A stretch of 64,000 nucleotides of DNA, from contig OW388296.1 of NCBI GenBank assembly GCA_936450465.1, forward strand, positions 18,518,526 through 18,582,525, written 5' to 3'. Both the position numbers and the translations under genes were made by a program. The notes under the pieces were generated by a model. That model ran no database searches. It saw only the letters and a list, made by a program, of their open reading frames with translations, and was not told where the DNA came from. The DNA comes from Gibbula magus. Taxonomy: Eukaryota; Mollusca; Gastropoda; Trochida; Trochidae. Of this stretch, positions 34,071-43,826 are shown piece after piece; the stretch's first letter is position 1; every line of letters begins with the position of its first letter.

Positions 34071-34107
34071 GATATATATCTATATATATATATATATAAT
34101 ATATATT
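34071..34107. repeat. (AT)n microsatellite
   Basis: A run of about 35 nt of AT/TA dinucleotides with a few interruptions. Confidence 0.85.
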
Positions 34108-34118
34108 TACTAACTACC

Positions 34119-34201
34119 CTTTAGCGCAACCGGCGGTCGCGCTTAAGTACGGTTTTACGGCACAGAGATCTTTATTGCGACCGAGGCCGGTAGCGCTAAA
34201 G
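34119..34201. repeat. Inverted pair CTTTAGCGC...GCGCTAAAG
   Basis: CTTTAGCGCAACCGGCGGTC at 34,119 is the imperfect reverse complement of GACCGAGGCCGGTAGCGCTAAAG ending at 34,201. The loop is about 36 nt and the locally high GC content stands out from the AT-rich flanks. Confidence 0.65.
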
Positions 34202-34597
34202 TTCCGTCGACTCTAACGTCACATTCCCTGGACCAAAATCAAAACATTTACATGAAACCGTCTGTAGTTACTTAATAATCGATTCCACAAACTTACTTAA
34301 AACATTGAGCTCGTATTTTTGTTTTTTTGGACGGTTGAAAAAATCCGATATTTTGTGAGCTATATCGTGCTTACCCGATTTCCACCCTATAGCGCGACCT
34401 TAGAAAAACTTAGAAAAATCAGCTTAGAAAAGATATATCTCCGTAAAACTTTGTAGTGAGCTACAATAACAACATATTTGCAAGGAAAGTTAACATATTC
34501 TATCATTGGTAAAAAGTGCAGCTTTAAACAAAAAACCAAAGATTTGTGTTATCTAAATCGCTAACATTTTCGACGAGTGTATCTGCATTGACTGCGC

Positions 34598-34684
34598 ATG
34601 TCTCGAAATTCAAACTGTCTGGGCGTGCAATGTCAAGGCTTGCCCGAGTCGTCAACAAGGAGTGACAAGACTGGCGACGGAAAG
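34598..34684 (+). CDS. Possible first exon of the PIN/FEN-like gene
   Basis: ATG at 34,598 opens 29 codons (MSRNSNCLGVQCQGLPESST and on) ending exactly at a GTAAAT donor in phase 0. The next exon candidate at 35,489 starts after TTCTAACCCAG and is also open in phase 0, so the two can be joined. There is no homology support; the intron would hold a palindrome and a MITE. Low confidence. Confidence 0.25.
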
Positions 34685-34689
34685 GTAAA

Positions 34690-34762
34690 TATTCCATCAT
34701 CGGCTTTATTTGTCTAGTTTGTACTTATTCCATCATCTGCTTTATTTGTCTAGTTTGTACAT
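34690..34762. repeat. Tandem duplication of about 35 bp
   Basis: TTCCATCATCGGCTTTATTT with GTCTAGTTTGTAC occurs twice in a row, differing by one base (CGG/CTG). Confidence 0.8.
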
Positions 34763-34918
34763 TTCTTACATCACATTATGCCATGGGTAACATTCATTAA
34801 TTTGACATATGTTGGACTATCGGCACTTCGGTCACGTCCATTTAGAAATCCTTCTCTTCCAGTCAATATTTGAATATTAATTTGTGTTTGATATCATATC
34901 AGGCCTAGATCTATATAG

Positions 34919-35065
34919 AGAATCTCACCCAAGTGTCTTCTGATATCAAATATATCAACACGAGTTGATAAAAGTTACAAATATCCGAGGCTTGCCGAGG
35001 ATATTTGGACTTTTATCAACGAGTGTTGATATATTTGATATCAGAAGACACGAGGGTGAGATTCT
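34919..35065. mobile_element. Long palindrome with about 70-nt arms and tiny loop
   Basis: AGAATCTCACCC at 34,919 pairs with GGGTGAGATTCT ending at 35,065. The arms stay complementary through GTGTCTTCTGATATCAAATA and GTTGATAAAAGT to a centre near 34,991 with CCGAGG on each side. Only a few mismatches or indels are visible. The structure fits a palindromic MITE. Confidence 0.85.
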
Positions 35066-35066
35066 A

Positions 35067-35360
35067 TTTATCACCCAAAATCATTCTTCATTAGTTTTCC
35101 ATGACAAATTAACATATCTGAACACAAAACTGCCATTTGGCTTCCGGTGCTGTGATGTCATAGCATTGTGACGTCATCGTGATTATGACGTCATATCATT
35201 GTGGTGTCATTACTTGATGATGCAAAATCATTGTGATGTCATGGAGCTGACGTCAACGGGGCATTGTTCAAAATCTACGGTCAAAACGATATCTCCTAGG
35301 AGATATCGCTTGATCTCATACAAGCAATATCTCCTGTGGAACCCAGTTTTGGATGATAAA
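35067..35360 (+). mobile_element. MITE with ATCACCCAAAA ends and TGACGTCA motifs, copy A
   Basis: TTTATCACCCAAAA at the left and TTTTGGATGATAAA at the right are inverted. Inside are repeated TGATGTCAT/TGACGTCAT motifs and a perfect 22-nt palindrome centred on TCCTAGGA (35,287-35,308). Copies B (40,868-41,100) and C (42,641-42,876) lie in the opposite orientation. It ends about 130 nt upstream of the first well-supported exon of the next gene. Confidence 0.75.
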
Positions 35361-35488
35361 TATCATTATTCATATCTTTCCCAGTAAATCTCCACATATC
35401 CAGGTAAGTACTTTTATATTTCAATCACACTACGAGTTTGAGAAATTATGACAAGTGCGTGACAACTCGTCGGTGTTTTCTAACCCAG

Positions 35489-35591
35489 AGTATGGCTACT
35501 GTACTGTACTGCAGTACACGATGCTCGAATTTTGCAGGGCTTGTTAGTCCTTTTCATGGTCACAAGAGAACTGGTCCAGTTCAGTTTAGAG
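35489..35591 (+). CDS. Nuclease gene, early exon
   Basis: It follows TTTTCTAACCCAG and ends before GTAACC. It is open in the frame SMATVLYCSTRCSNFAGLVS onward, and its last single base completes a codon with the next exon. ATG at 35,492 could be the start if the 34,598 exon is not used. Confidence 0.45.
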
Positions 35592-38500
35592 GTAACCAAA
35601 ACTATGTGTGAATGTACTCGTTTCAAAGATTTATTATATGACTGACGGTGAAATACTTAGAGAATAACTATATTTGTCCATTCTAACATAGAAAGTTATG
35701 TCGCTATTTCTTTTAATCAATTATCTTAAAATTTCAGGACAGAATATAGATTTGGATACCAGTGCCAGTGAGACAGAGTGGAGGCTCATGGAGCAAGCTA
35801 TCTTCATAGCCAAACATTACCAGGTATTTGTCAGGTTTATTTTTATATATATGAAAGTTGCTAATTTTTCTTTATATAGAAATATGATAATACATGTACT
35901 GTTACATATTTATTTTATTATTTTTCATTTCCATGACACAGGAGATTTAGTCTGCTTGTTAAATCTTACCTTGTTTACTTTATTCATCAACAGGTGGAAG
36001 GCAGCTTACCCGGATGGACAGGATGCAATCAACTATTGAGCAAGGATTCTCATCCTCTGAGCAACATAGGTTACCTACCCGTTGTCGATGCCAGTCCCAC
36101 TGACAAGGCTACAGTCAACGCTATTCTCCAAAAGAGTGTACTTATTGCTCAGAGTCTGCAACTTCCCTCAATTGTTCTTGTTATGGACCAGGCAATATAT
36201 GCTAAGGCTCAGGAAATAAGATGGCAATGCTCTCCAGAATTTAGAGAGAAGCTTGTGATTCGTCTTGGAGAATTCCACACGTGCATGGCATATCTGGGTG
36301 TGCTGGGAAGGCGCTTTGAACACTGTGGTCTCAGAGAAATCGCCATTGAATCTGGCATTGTGGCAGCAGGATCCATCAACAGCGTTATGAATGGCCATCA
36401 TTTTAACAGGAGCTTGAGATGTCACAAACTAATAGCTGAAGCAGTCAACAGATTGAGATTACAGGAGTACATTGATCATGAAGCAGCTGACGACATTCCT
36501 GAAGCATCGCAGATGTCTCTGGAGGACTTTGAGGAGAAATTTTCACAGTCTCTAGAGAATGAATCTGTACTGAAATTCATCAAGGATTTCCAGGATTACG
36601 TAGAAAAACGCAGTGGAGAGAATGTGATGTATGCATTCTGGTCATCCTATCTGGATATGATGGAGCGGTTGCTGCTGTTTCTGAGAGCAACTAGGGAAGG
36701 GAACTGGGATCTTCATTTGTCTGCTCTACGAGACATGATACCCTGGTTCTTTGCATATGGGAGGATCAACTACTCTCGCTACCTTCCAGCCTACTACCTG
36801 GAAATGACAAACCTTCCTTCCTCACACCTGTTTGTCCATTTCAACTTGAAGAATGGTAGCTTTGCCGTCAAGCGTCATGTGACTGCTTGTGACCAAGTGA
36901 TTGAACAAACATTCAACCGCGACTCCAAAACAAAAGGAGGACTGACTGGATTGACTTTGAACAAAGGGGCTGTTAGAAGATGGATTTTGAGCCACCCAGA
37001 TAGAGCAGCTATCACCAACATGTGTCATTTAATGTCCACTGACAATGCAACTTCAGCATCTTCACAAAAGGAACTGACAGCATCAAGAATTCGTTCAGAT
37101 GAACAGGCTGTGCAAGACGTGATGTATACCATCACACACTATGCCAACCCATTTACATGTGAAAGTGACAGTGAACTGTTCAATATTTCCACAGGTCAAA
37201 TGGCTTCTGAGTCCATCAAACTGGATCTACTGTCAGCTCACACAAAGGGAGAAGCCTGTTTTCAACAGTTTGTGAATGAACGTTTGACAAGTGATAATAA
37301 AGATCTTTATCATCCTCTTTCTTTGCCTGCCACAAAGACATTTGCAGATATTGACAAGAAAAAGCAAAAGTTGCCCGTTTCCTCCCTCAAAGAAGAAAAA
37401 CAGATATTGTCCCGTTCGCTCGATATTGCTCAAGAAAGGGGAATTGACTTGAGGGAAATCCTTACCTATCCGTTGAACTCGGTCCCTTCAGCTATAGGCA
37501 ATGCAGAAGAATCCATGGTTAAAACAAAACAAAATCAGTGCTGCTTCATGAGGTTGAGAAACAGGTACCTGAATCAGCTACAATATCTGCAACAACACTG
37601 AGTGCAGACACAGTTCTCATCATTGATGCCATGGCAATGGTACAGCAACAGCGACATTTTCCGGAAACATTCGGCCAGTTTGCAGTTTCCCTACTTCACC
37701 AAATTGTTAACATGTCCCACAAATATCATGCGAAAAGGATAGATTTTGTGTCAGACAGGTATCCAGATGTCTCCATTAAACAACTGGAAAGAGAAAAGAG
37801 GGCAACACATGGAGAGAACAAAATTCGAATCGAGAGGTCGGATCAGAAAATGCCAAAGCAGATGAAAAAATTTCTGTCCTGTGGAGCAAATAAAGAAAGA
37901 TTGATATCCTTCATTGTCCAAGAATGGGAAAAGAGTCCACCTCTATTATTCCAAGGACTCCATATTTATGCCACTGTTGGTGAAATGTGCAAGAAACTCT
38001 CAGTTTCAGAAGAGGGGGTCTTGGTCTCAGAAGATGTGCCAGATCTGCACTGCGACCATGTTGAAGCGGACACAAGAATGTATGTTCATGCTCTCCATGC
38101 AGCCGAAAGCAGTCCGGTCCTGACAGACATTATCATCCATACTGTTGACACTGATGTGTTCATTCTTGGAATCTGGGCAGCAACTAGGATTCCAAACCGA
38201 CTGGTACTGCTGCTCTCCTTGGCTAACAACACCAGGCTTCTTGACATGACATTGATGAGCACATCACTTGGACGAGACAAAAGCACAGCATTGTTGGGAC
38301 TCCATCAATTTACTGGCTGTGACACGGTCAGTGCCTTCAAGGGGAAAGGGAAATTTAAGGCATTGAAGACCATGTTCAATGACCCATGTTACATGAGAGT
38401 GTTTTCAGAACTTGGTCAAGAATGGTCAGTTCCTGATGTTGTCAACCAAGAAATTGAAATGTTTGTCTGTGAATTGTATGGCTGGAAGGAGGATGTGAAT

Positions 38501-38899
38501 GTGGATGAAGTTCGGTACAAATGTTTCCGATTTGGGAACATTTCCGACATATCTATACCCCCAAATAGAGACAGTTTGCAACTCCACATCAAGCGAGCAA
38601 ACCACCAAGCCTGCATAAATAGGAACTGCATGAAGAACTATGTCTGTCCACCTGCGGCCGCAGAAAATGGATGGGTTTGTTCAGATTCAGGAATGTCAAT
38701 CAAGTGGCGCACCATGGACATTGCACCTCCTGTCGTGCTGCAAAGTGTCAGTTGCAAGTGCACCAAAACAGCATGTGACTCGGCCAGATGTTCTTGCAAG
38801 AGGGACAATATTGTCTGCACAGATTTGTGCCACTGTGATGAATGTCATAATCGAGACCTGGCATCAAGTGACAGAGACGACAGTGAAGAGGAGCCATGA
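35489..38899 (+). CDS. Multidomain PIN/FEN1-like nuclease with CXC zinc cluster, frameshifted
   Basis: Exons 35,489-35,591, 35,738-35,823 and 35,994-38,899 join with consistent phases. The last exon is split into two overlapping reading frames. The N-terminal half has VVDASPTDKATVNAILQKSV, VLVMDQAIYAKAQEIRW, LGEFHTCMAYLG and GHHFNRSLRCHK. I recognise these blocks from large multicopy families in molluscs, cnidarians and fish, but know no fold for them. The C-terminal half has the acid residues of a FEN1/Asteroid-type PIN nuclease and ends in a Tesmin/TSO1-like CXC cluster. Multicopy occurrence suggests a mobile element or a derivative; substrate and role are unknown. The protein may begin further upstream. 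Because of the frame break it is either a young pseudogene, a frameshifting gene or a sequence error. Confidence 0.65.
35738..35823 (+). CDS. Nuclease gene, 86-nt exon
   Basis: Acceptor AAATTTCAG, donor GTATTT. Encodes QNIDLDTSASETEWRLMEQA and FIAKHYQ. Phase 1 at the left and phase 0 at the right, matching both neighbours. Reading on past the donor gives a hydrophobic AT-rich tail that is clearly intron. Confidence 0.6.
35994..37537 (+). CDS. Nuclease gene, last exon, first frame (conserved N-terminal half)
   Basis: It begins after CATCAACAG with GTG (Val; not a start codon), VEGSLPGWTGCNQLL. About 515 residues stay open to the frame break. Conserved points: Asp65 in VLVMDQAIYAKA, 92-95 GEFH, 134-140 GHHFNRS. 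The residues just before the break (ILTYPLNSVPSAIGNAEESM) are a familiar linker to the nuclease half in this family, so the two frames belong together. Beyond the break the frame runs to a stop at 37,601 through non-conserved sequence. Confidence 0.7.
37538..38899 (+). CDS. Nuclease gene, last exon, second frame (PIN/FEN domain plus CXC)
   Basis: About 450 residues, one reading frame back (-1) from the upstream part. Acid residues placed as in FEN1-type nucleases, numbered from 37,538: Asp30 in VLIIDAM, Asp73 in FVSDRY, Glu176/Asp178 in HVEADTR, Asp204/Asp206 in TVDTDVF, and Asp262 in HQFTGCDTVSAFKGKGK, which resembles the helix-three-turn-helix DNA-binding part. Nine cysteines at 406-436 follow C-x-C-x4-C-x4-C-x-C-x6-C-x3-C-x-C-x2-C-x-N, the spacing of a TSO1/Tesmin CXC domain, which binds zinc and DNA in known proteins. 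An acidic tail (DDSEEEP) ends the protein. Confidence 0.72.
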   Translation: MLLHEVEKQVPESATISATTLSADTVLIIDAMAMVQQQRHFPETFGQFAVSLLHQIVNMSHKYHAKRIDFVSDRYPDVSIKQLEREKRATHGENKIRIERSDQKMPKQMKKFLSCGANKERLISFIVQEWEKSPPLLFQGLHIYATVGEMCKKLSVSEEGVLVSEDVPDLHCDHVEADTRMYVHALHAAESSPVLTDIIIHTVDTDVFILGIWAATRIPNRLVLLLSLANNTRLLDMTLMSTSLGRDKSTALLGLHQFTGCDTVSAFKGKGKFKALKTMFNDPCYMRVFSELGQEWSVPDVVNQEIEMFVCELYGWKEDVNVDEVRYKCFRFGNISDISIPPNRDSLQLHIKRANHQACINRNCMKNYVCPPAAAENGWVCSDSGMSIKWRTMDIAPPVVLQSVSCKCTKTACDSARCSCKRDNIVCTDLCHCDECHNRDLASSDRDDSEEEP

Positions 38900-39520
38900 A
38901 TTATGTCCATGATGTCCATGAATTATTGATAGTAATTTTGTACATAACTGTTTGAAGACTTTGATTAATATAATACATTGTAGAACATATCTTCATGGTC
39001 ATAGTGGCTGAAAAAAATGAACTCTGATATTGATGGAAGAAGCTGATGAGCATATTTTTTATAATGAAATTTGTTTGACTGAAACCCTAATTTTTTCAGG
39101 TAAAAATGCTTTTAAACAGAACTAAGCAAAAACTGTCCCCTAATGTTGTATATATAAACCAAATAAGACTTGATGTTGTGATAATAATGAACCAAGGATT
39201 AAAACAATTATTTCTGATGATACATTTGTCCGTTTGATGCTGATGGAGGTCATCTTTGAAGATGCCTTATTCACAAATGACATTGTGTTTCAAGTTAAAC
39301 TTTATGTTTACATAAAGAGGAGTGTCTGGGGATTCTTATGATATATAGTTTATGTAGTCACCTAAAAAATGATACCTATGAAAATTTAAGCCACAATTTC
39401 TGTTTCGGCCCGCGGTCTAAGTCTCTTGATGCCGATCCGAAATTTAATGAATGGGCATTAAAAATTGGGTCGGTACTCGGTAGTTATTTATTTAATATTT
39501 TACCAATGTTCATGTGCAGT
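38900..39520 (+). other. 3' flank of the nuclease gene
   Basis: No canonical AATAAA appears near the stop; variants such as ATTAAA (about 39,199) exist. A small ORF (39,338-39,625) runs into the MITE that follows and has no recognised domain. Confidence 0.4.
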
Positions 39521-39738
39521 CAACTTCCAAACGCAAGGCATAACTCTTGCCAGTCTGCATTACTGGCTGATTTAACCCTTGCGGTATCTCCCTTGTTCTG
39601 TCAAAATAGTGAATCGCTGCACTAGAAATGCATAGCGGGCCTGGATTTCTAAACACAGATTTCTTAAGGAAATACTGCAAGGCCTAAATCAGCCAGTAAT
39701 GGAGACTGGCAAGAGTTATGCCTTGCATTTGGAAGTTG
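39521..39738. mobile_element. MITE with long TIRs and 9-bp target duplication, copy 1
   Basis: CAACTTCCAAACGCAAGGCA and on to about 39,590 is the reverse complement of the right end (…TGCCTTGCATTTGGAAGTTG, ending 39,738); arms are about 65 nt. The direct repeat ATGTGCAGT flanks it at 39,512-39,520 and 39,739-39,747. A 9-bp duplication is typical of Mutator-like elements. A partial copy is at 42,172-42,352. Confidence 0.85.
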
Positions 39739-39747
39739 ATGTGCAGT

Positions 39748-40867
39748 ATGTTTTGGTAAATTCTGCTCAGGAGGATAATTCCGCTCGGTTACTAAAGTCT
39801 GCCAATACAAGCCTTCGGTATTTTGTCTTGTTGAATTACCTTATTTCACAACTTTGTTAACACACGTTGTCGTTTATGAAACACAAATTTATGGAGACAT
39901 TTTGGTTTGATTTGGCTTATTATTACACAAGTTTTTTCTCCCGCGCTTTCCGTGTCCCCACGTCGTTAGTACGGCGGGTGGCCATATTATTTAAGTTTGT
40001 ACAGTACTGTGTTAATTAACTGTTGCGAGAATAATTTTCCTAAATTAAAGAAGTCTCTTGGTAATCATCTCGGCTATCGATCATCTATCAGTTGAATAGT
40101 TTTCGAATGATAGGCCTACTTGTCTACTGTATACGGAAAAAACGTCACCGTCCACTTATGACACGGCACTCAGTACTGTACTTACAGAGTCGTGCAAAAA
40201 GTATTCGGACGGTGACGTAATTTCCATCAATTTACATGTTAATTTCGTCTGGGATAAATAATAGATACGATTTTTGTCAGATCCTATTCACATTTATCAG
40301 GTTTGTGAGGAATCATCTTGGGTACACCCTCATAATGTATGTGTAATTGTCCGTTTTTATATAAGGAAATTACAGTAATTGCATTAACATACATATAAGC
40401 ATACATTGACAGTTATGTTAAACCGAATCGGTATGTTGTACATGTCTTGTTTAATAAGATGTAGATTTCTAAATAATTATCAGAAAAAAATGAAGAAATT
40501 ATTTATCTGTAGTTAAGATGAATTCATTTAAGAATTGACTTCAAAATGTATTAAGTTTTATTCCGCTCACCTAATGAGATGAGGTCAATCTTTCAATGTA
40601 TCAAATTTATTTCAAATGAACAAAATAAAAATTATTGTTTGTCTTACGATCAATTGTGATTTCAAATTATTCCATTAAAATCATACAAGGGTTCAATTGA
40701 TTATTTCATTACAAAAAAAACTTCAATGTCACTGCCTTTTTATCATAAATGAGATCTATAGTTCTGTAAGAAATATCTAGTTTTAAGCTTGGTTTCTGAG
40801 AAAGGAAAAAAAGGTATAGGAATACTGATGTGGGCCTACATCAATTAGAAAATTATTTAAAGGTGCA
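39748..40867. other. Gene-free stretch with a short inverted pair
   Basis: ACGTCACCGTCC (40,142-40,153) and GGACGGTGACGT (40,207-40,218) are perfectly inverted. GTGCAAAAAGTATTCGGAC before the second recalls Tc1-like ends, but no transposase or partner end was found. The motif GTTAATTAACTGTTGCGAGA near 40,013 resembles the ends of the element at 51.0-52.4 kb. Confidence 0.45.
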
Positions 40868-41100
40868 TTTATCACCCAAAACTGTCTTCACTTGAGATAT
40901 CTTTTTTGCAGTAGATTTTGCACAATGCCCTGTCACCGTCAACTAAATGACATCACAATGCTTTTGCGTCATCGAGTAATGACATCACAATGCTATGACC
41001 TCACCTCACTGGAAGTCATATAGCAGAAATGTACACTATTTTCACTTAAACGTTATAAGAATGATTTTGACTGATAATTAAAGTCTCACCCTTGGGTGAT
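40868..41100 (-). mobile_element. ATCACCCAAAA MITE, copy B
   Basis: Opposite orientation to copy A. TTTATCACCCAAAACTG at the left and CTTGGGTGATA at the right, with CAATGCTATGACCTCAC and GACATCACAATGC motifs between. Confidence 0.7.
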
Positions 41101-41438
41101 ATTTTATATTTATCCTATGACTTATAAAAAAAACTAGGGCCTTCCTATGGCAGTATTTGTGGCAATACTTACAATTGTCATCTTCTATGAAATCAATTGA
41201 AACTGTTTAACAATGATACTTGAGAATATGGATACTTGCAACATTGTTACAATTGAGGTTTTTTTTTATAAAAAGTGTCATCACTTTTAAGAATCTAGAT
41301 TTCATACACTTGTACATGGTCATATTCAAAGGTATTTACATAAAATTTAATAGATTACTCTAGAAAAACAAACAAGCAATTTCTGATATTTATATAATTT
41401 CTTAGTCCAAAATGTCTTATCATTAATAGGGTGAATTA

Positions 41439-41799
41439 TAGGGCTGAGTATTATGGGAAATCTCACGATACAGACATGCGATACAGAATGTATCACGATA
41501 CATTGTTTAAAATATAATTTCATGCATATTTTGTGAAATTTTCAAGACTGTTGAAATGTTGTGTTATGAGATGATTGAAAATCAATGATTAAAACAGTTT
41601 TTTCCTTCTAAAAACAGTTATTAATCAATTAGATTGCTTCATGCTTACTGTAGTTACTGTAACTGCACAACACTAGCTGGTTTTATAGTGTTCACTTAGT
41701 TTTTCTTTTCATTTTTAAGTAAGTGAAATCTATTTTTAGTGTATCACGATACAATAATTATGATTGTATCGTAGGTATCGATGAATCGGTACAGCCCTA
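41439..41799. mobile_element. hAT-like MITE with 8-bp target duplication
   Basis: It begins TAGGGCTGAG and ends CAGCCCTA, and is flanked by the perfect direct repeat GTGAATTA (41,431-41,438 and 41,800-41,807). The subterminal parts carry TATCACGATACA motifs on both sides. An 8-bp duplication and TAGGG-type ends fit the hAT superfamily. No coding capacity. Confidence 0.85.
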
Positions 41800-42171
41800 G
41801 TGAATTAGCCTTCTCACAAAATGCACCGTTCCTGCTAATTTACTATTAAAATAATGGGCCATTTTCAGTAAAATTTAAAATCAATTGTATATATTCATAG
41901 CTGCATGAAGTATAACAGAATATCTCTGTTCAAATGTACAATGTATTGCATCCAAAGGTGAGTGGAATTAGCCAGACCTACTCTAGATGTAGCTATATCT
42001 AGATTTACATAAATGGGTAAAAAGGTTTTTTTCCCACCATATCACAGAGTCAGGTCTGGAAGTCATTTTGTTTTTTTGGTGAATTTGGTAAACCTGTACA
42101 AGCAGCAAGAATGCAGACTCGTTAAGACCTGAAAATCAAAATGCCCATGCAAAAATTAAAGATTAAAAATT

Positions 42172-42352
42172 TAAGGCATAACTCTTGCCAGTCTGCATTA
42201 CTGACTGATTTAAATAGTCAAAATAGTGAATCCCTGCACCAGAACTGCATAGCGGGCCTGGATGTCTAAACACTGATTTATTGAGGAAATACTGCAAGGA
42301 CTAAATTAGCCAGTAATGGAGACTGGAAAGAGTTATGCCTTGCATTGGGAAG
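42172..42352. mobile_element. MITE of the 39.5-kb family, copy 2
   Basis: AAGGCATAACTCTTGCCAGT at the left, GCATAGCGGGCCTGGAT in the core and GAGTTATGCCTTGCATT at the right match copy 1. The outermost 14 nt of the left arm are missing, so the copy is truncated. Confidence 0.8.
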
Positions 42353-42640
42353 ATAGACACGCCCTGGCTGTGGCTGTGATTGGTCAAAAACAAATAATGT
42401 TTTAGTATTTACAACTTTTTATTGACACGTGACTCAAAGTAAAGACATCAACGGTACGCTACGCAGGCGGTATTGATAAAGAAATGGTCAAATGAGTTTC
42501 AAAATATGTTGCATGCATTTGTTGTAATTATTAGTGTATCCTTAGTTTTACAAAGACTTAATCATGAATTTTATCTTTAATTGTTTCTGCTGAGTAAACA
42601 GATTATCATTAACTTCCATTTACATGTTATTATCATTGTG

Positions 42641-42876
42641 AGATCAAGCGATATCTACATCGCTGCAATCAAATTGTCATACTCCTATTACATCATCAGT
42701 TAATGACATCACAAAACTTTGGCACCACTGAAAACACTGTTGACAATGCTGTGATGACGTCCCAATGTTATGACCTCACTGAGATCACTGCTGAAGAAGG
42801 TAAATGACAGTTTTGTGTTTCAGATATATCAGTCTTAGGCTAATAATTGGTGAAGAATGATTTTGAATGATAAAAA
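42641..42876 (-). mobile_element. ATCACCCAAAA MITE, copy C
   Basis: Shares GAGATCAAGCGATATCT, TAATGACATCACAAAAC, ATGACGTCCCAATG and AATGATTTTGAATGATAAA with copy A (reverse complement). The left terminal motif is worn. Confidence 0.65.
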
Positions 42877-42894
42877 ATAGAGCCATGGGCTCTG

Positions 42895-43371
42895 TAGCTC
42901 ATCAGGATTTCATTGATTTATAACTAAGGTTGAATATCTAAGTTATCTCAAGTAATACGTTGTTAACAAGCAATAATAGGTTTTTGGAGTTACAGGGCAA
43001 CCAATCCTACAATTAAGAATCACCTTTGACCAAACAGTCTCTACACAACATTTCACCTTTCTAGAGCTTTACATACTTGAGATAAATATGAAAATAGGTT
43101 TTTGGGTGGGATGACCCATGACCTAGATTGGGGTCACATGGTCACGAGATCTACAATTTAGAACACAACTTTTCAGCTCTCTAGATCTTTTGGAACTGGA
43201 GAAGATGAAGATAGGTTTTTAAGAATGTAACCCCTGTGACCCCATTTACAACTTAGAATCCCGATTGGCCAAGGAGTATGCATATAAAATTTCAGCTCTG
43301 TGGAGTCATTGGTTCTCGAAAAAGCAAAAAGTTGCCATGCCATAACATCGGACCTATAGGCCTGATGAGCT
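42895..43371. mobile_element. TAGCTCATCAGG element, most complete copy
   Basis: TAGCTCATCAGG at the left and CCTGATGAGCTA at the right are 12-nt perfect inverted ends. The core carries GGGGTCACATGGTCACGAGA, ACAATTTAGAA and CATTGGTTCTCGAAAAAGCA. Shorter or diverged relatives occur at 49.5, 50.4, 51.5, 53.1 and 62.9 kb. No ORF. Confidence 0.75.
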
Positions 43372-43392
43372 AAAAATTATGGCCATGGTTTA

Positions 43393-43826
43393 AAGGGGTG
43401 TAAGAATACATCAAACTATCGATGCATTGCAATAGTTGGCTTGGCAATAGTACTATATCGATAGGAAATCAAAAAACCCTAGTAAGGTTAACTAACGATA
43501 GAAACTATTACATTTCCCTTAATTATGGATGATTTACACAAGCCTCACTGAATTTAATTCAAGAGTTTTCATTTTAGAATGTCAAAAGGGAAGAACTAGA
43601 GATAGAAAGTAGCAAAATGACAAAAAGTCTTTTCATTTATGATTTCTTTATTGATTTTGGTTCCACCTCACCTTACATCAATTAAACATTTCTACAAAAA
43701 CCTTTAAGAAATCTAGCTGATATTGCGTATTTGTACAAAATACCCTATCGCAATAGTTATTGCAATAGTAAGTGGTAATAGACTATCGGTATCGCAATAA
43801 TCTGTTTGGGTCAATAGTCACCCCTA
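43393..43826. mobile_element. hAT-like MITE with AGGGGTG ends, copy 1
   Basis: Begins AAGGGGTGTAAGAATACATC and ends TCACCCCTA. Flanked by ATGGTTTA and ATGGTTAA (7 of 8 identical). Subterminal parts repeat ATCGCAATAG/CTATCGAT motifs in both orientations. A second copy is at 52,514-52,942. Confidence 0.75.
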
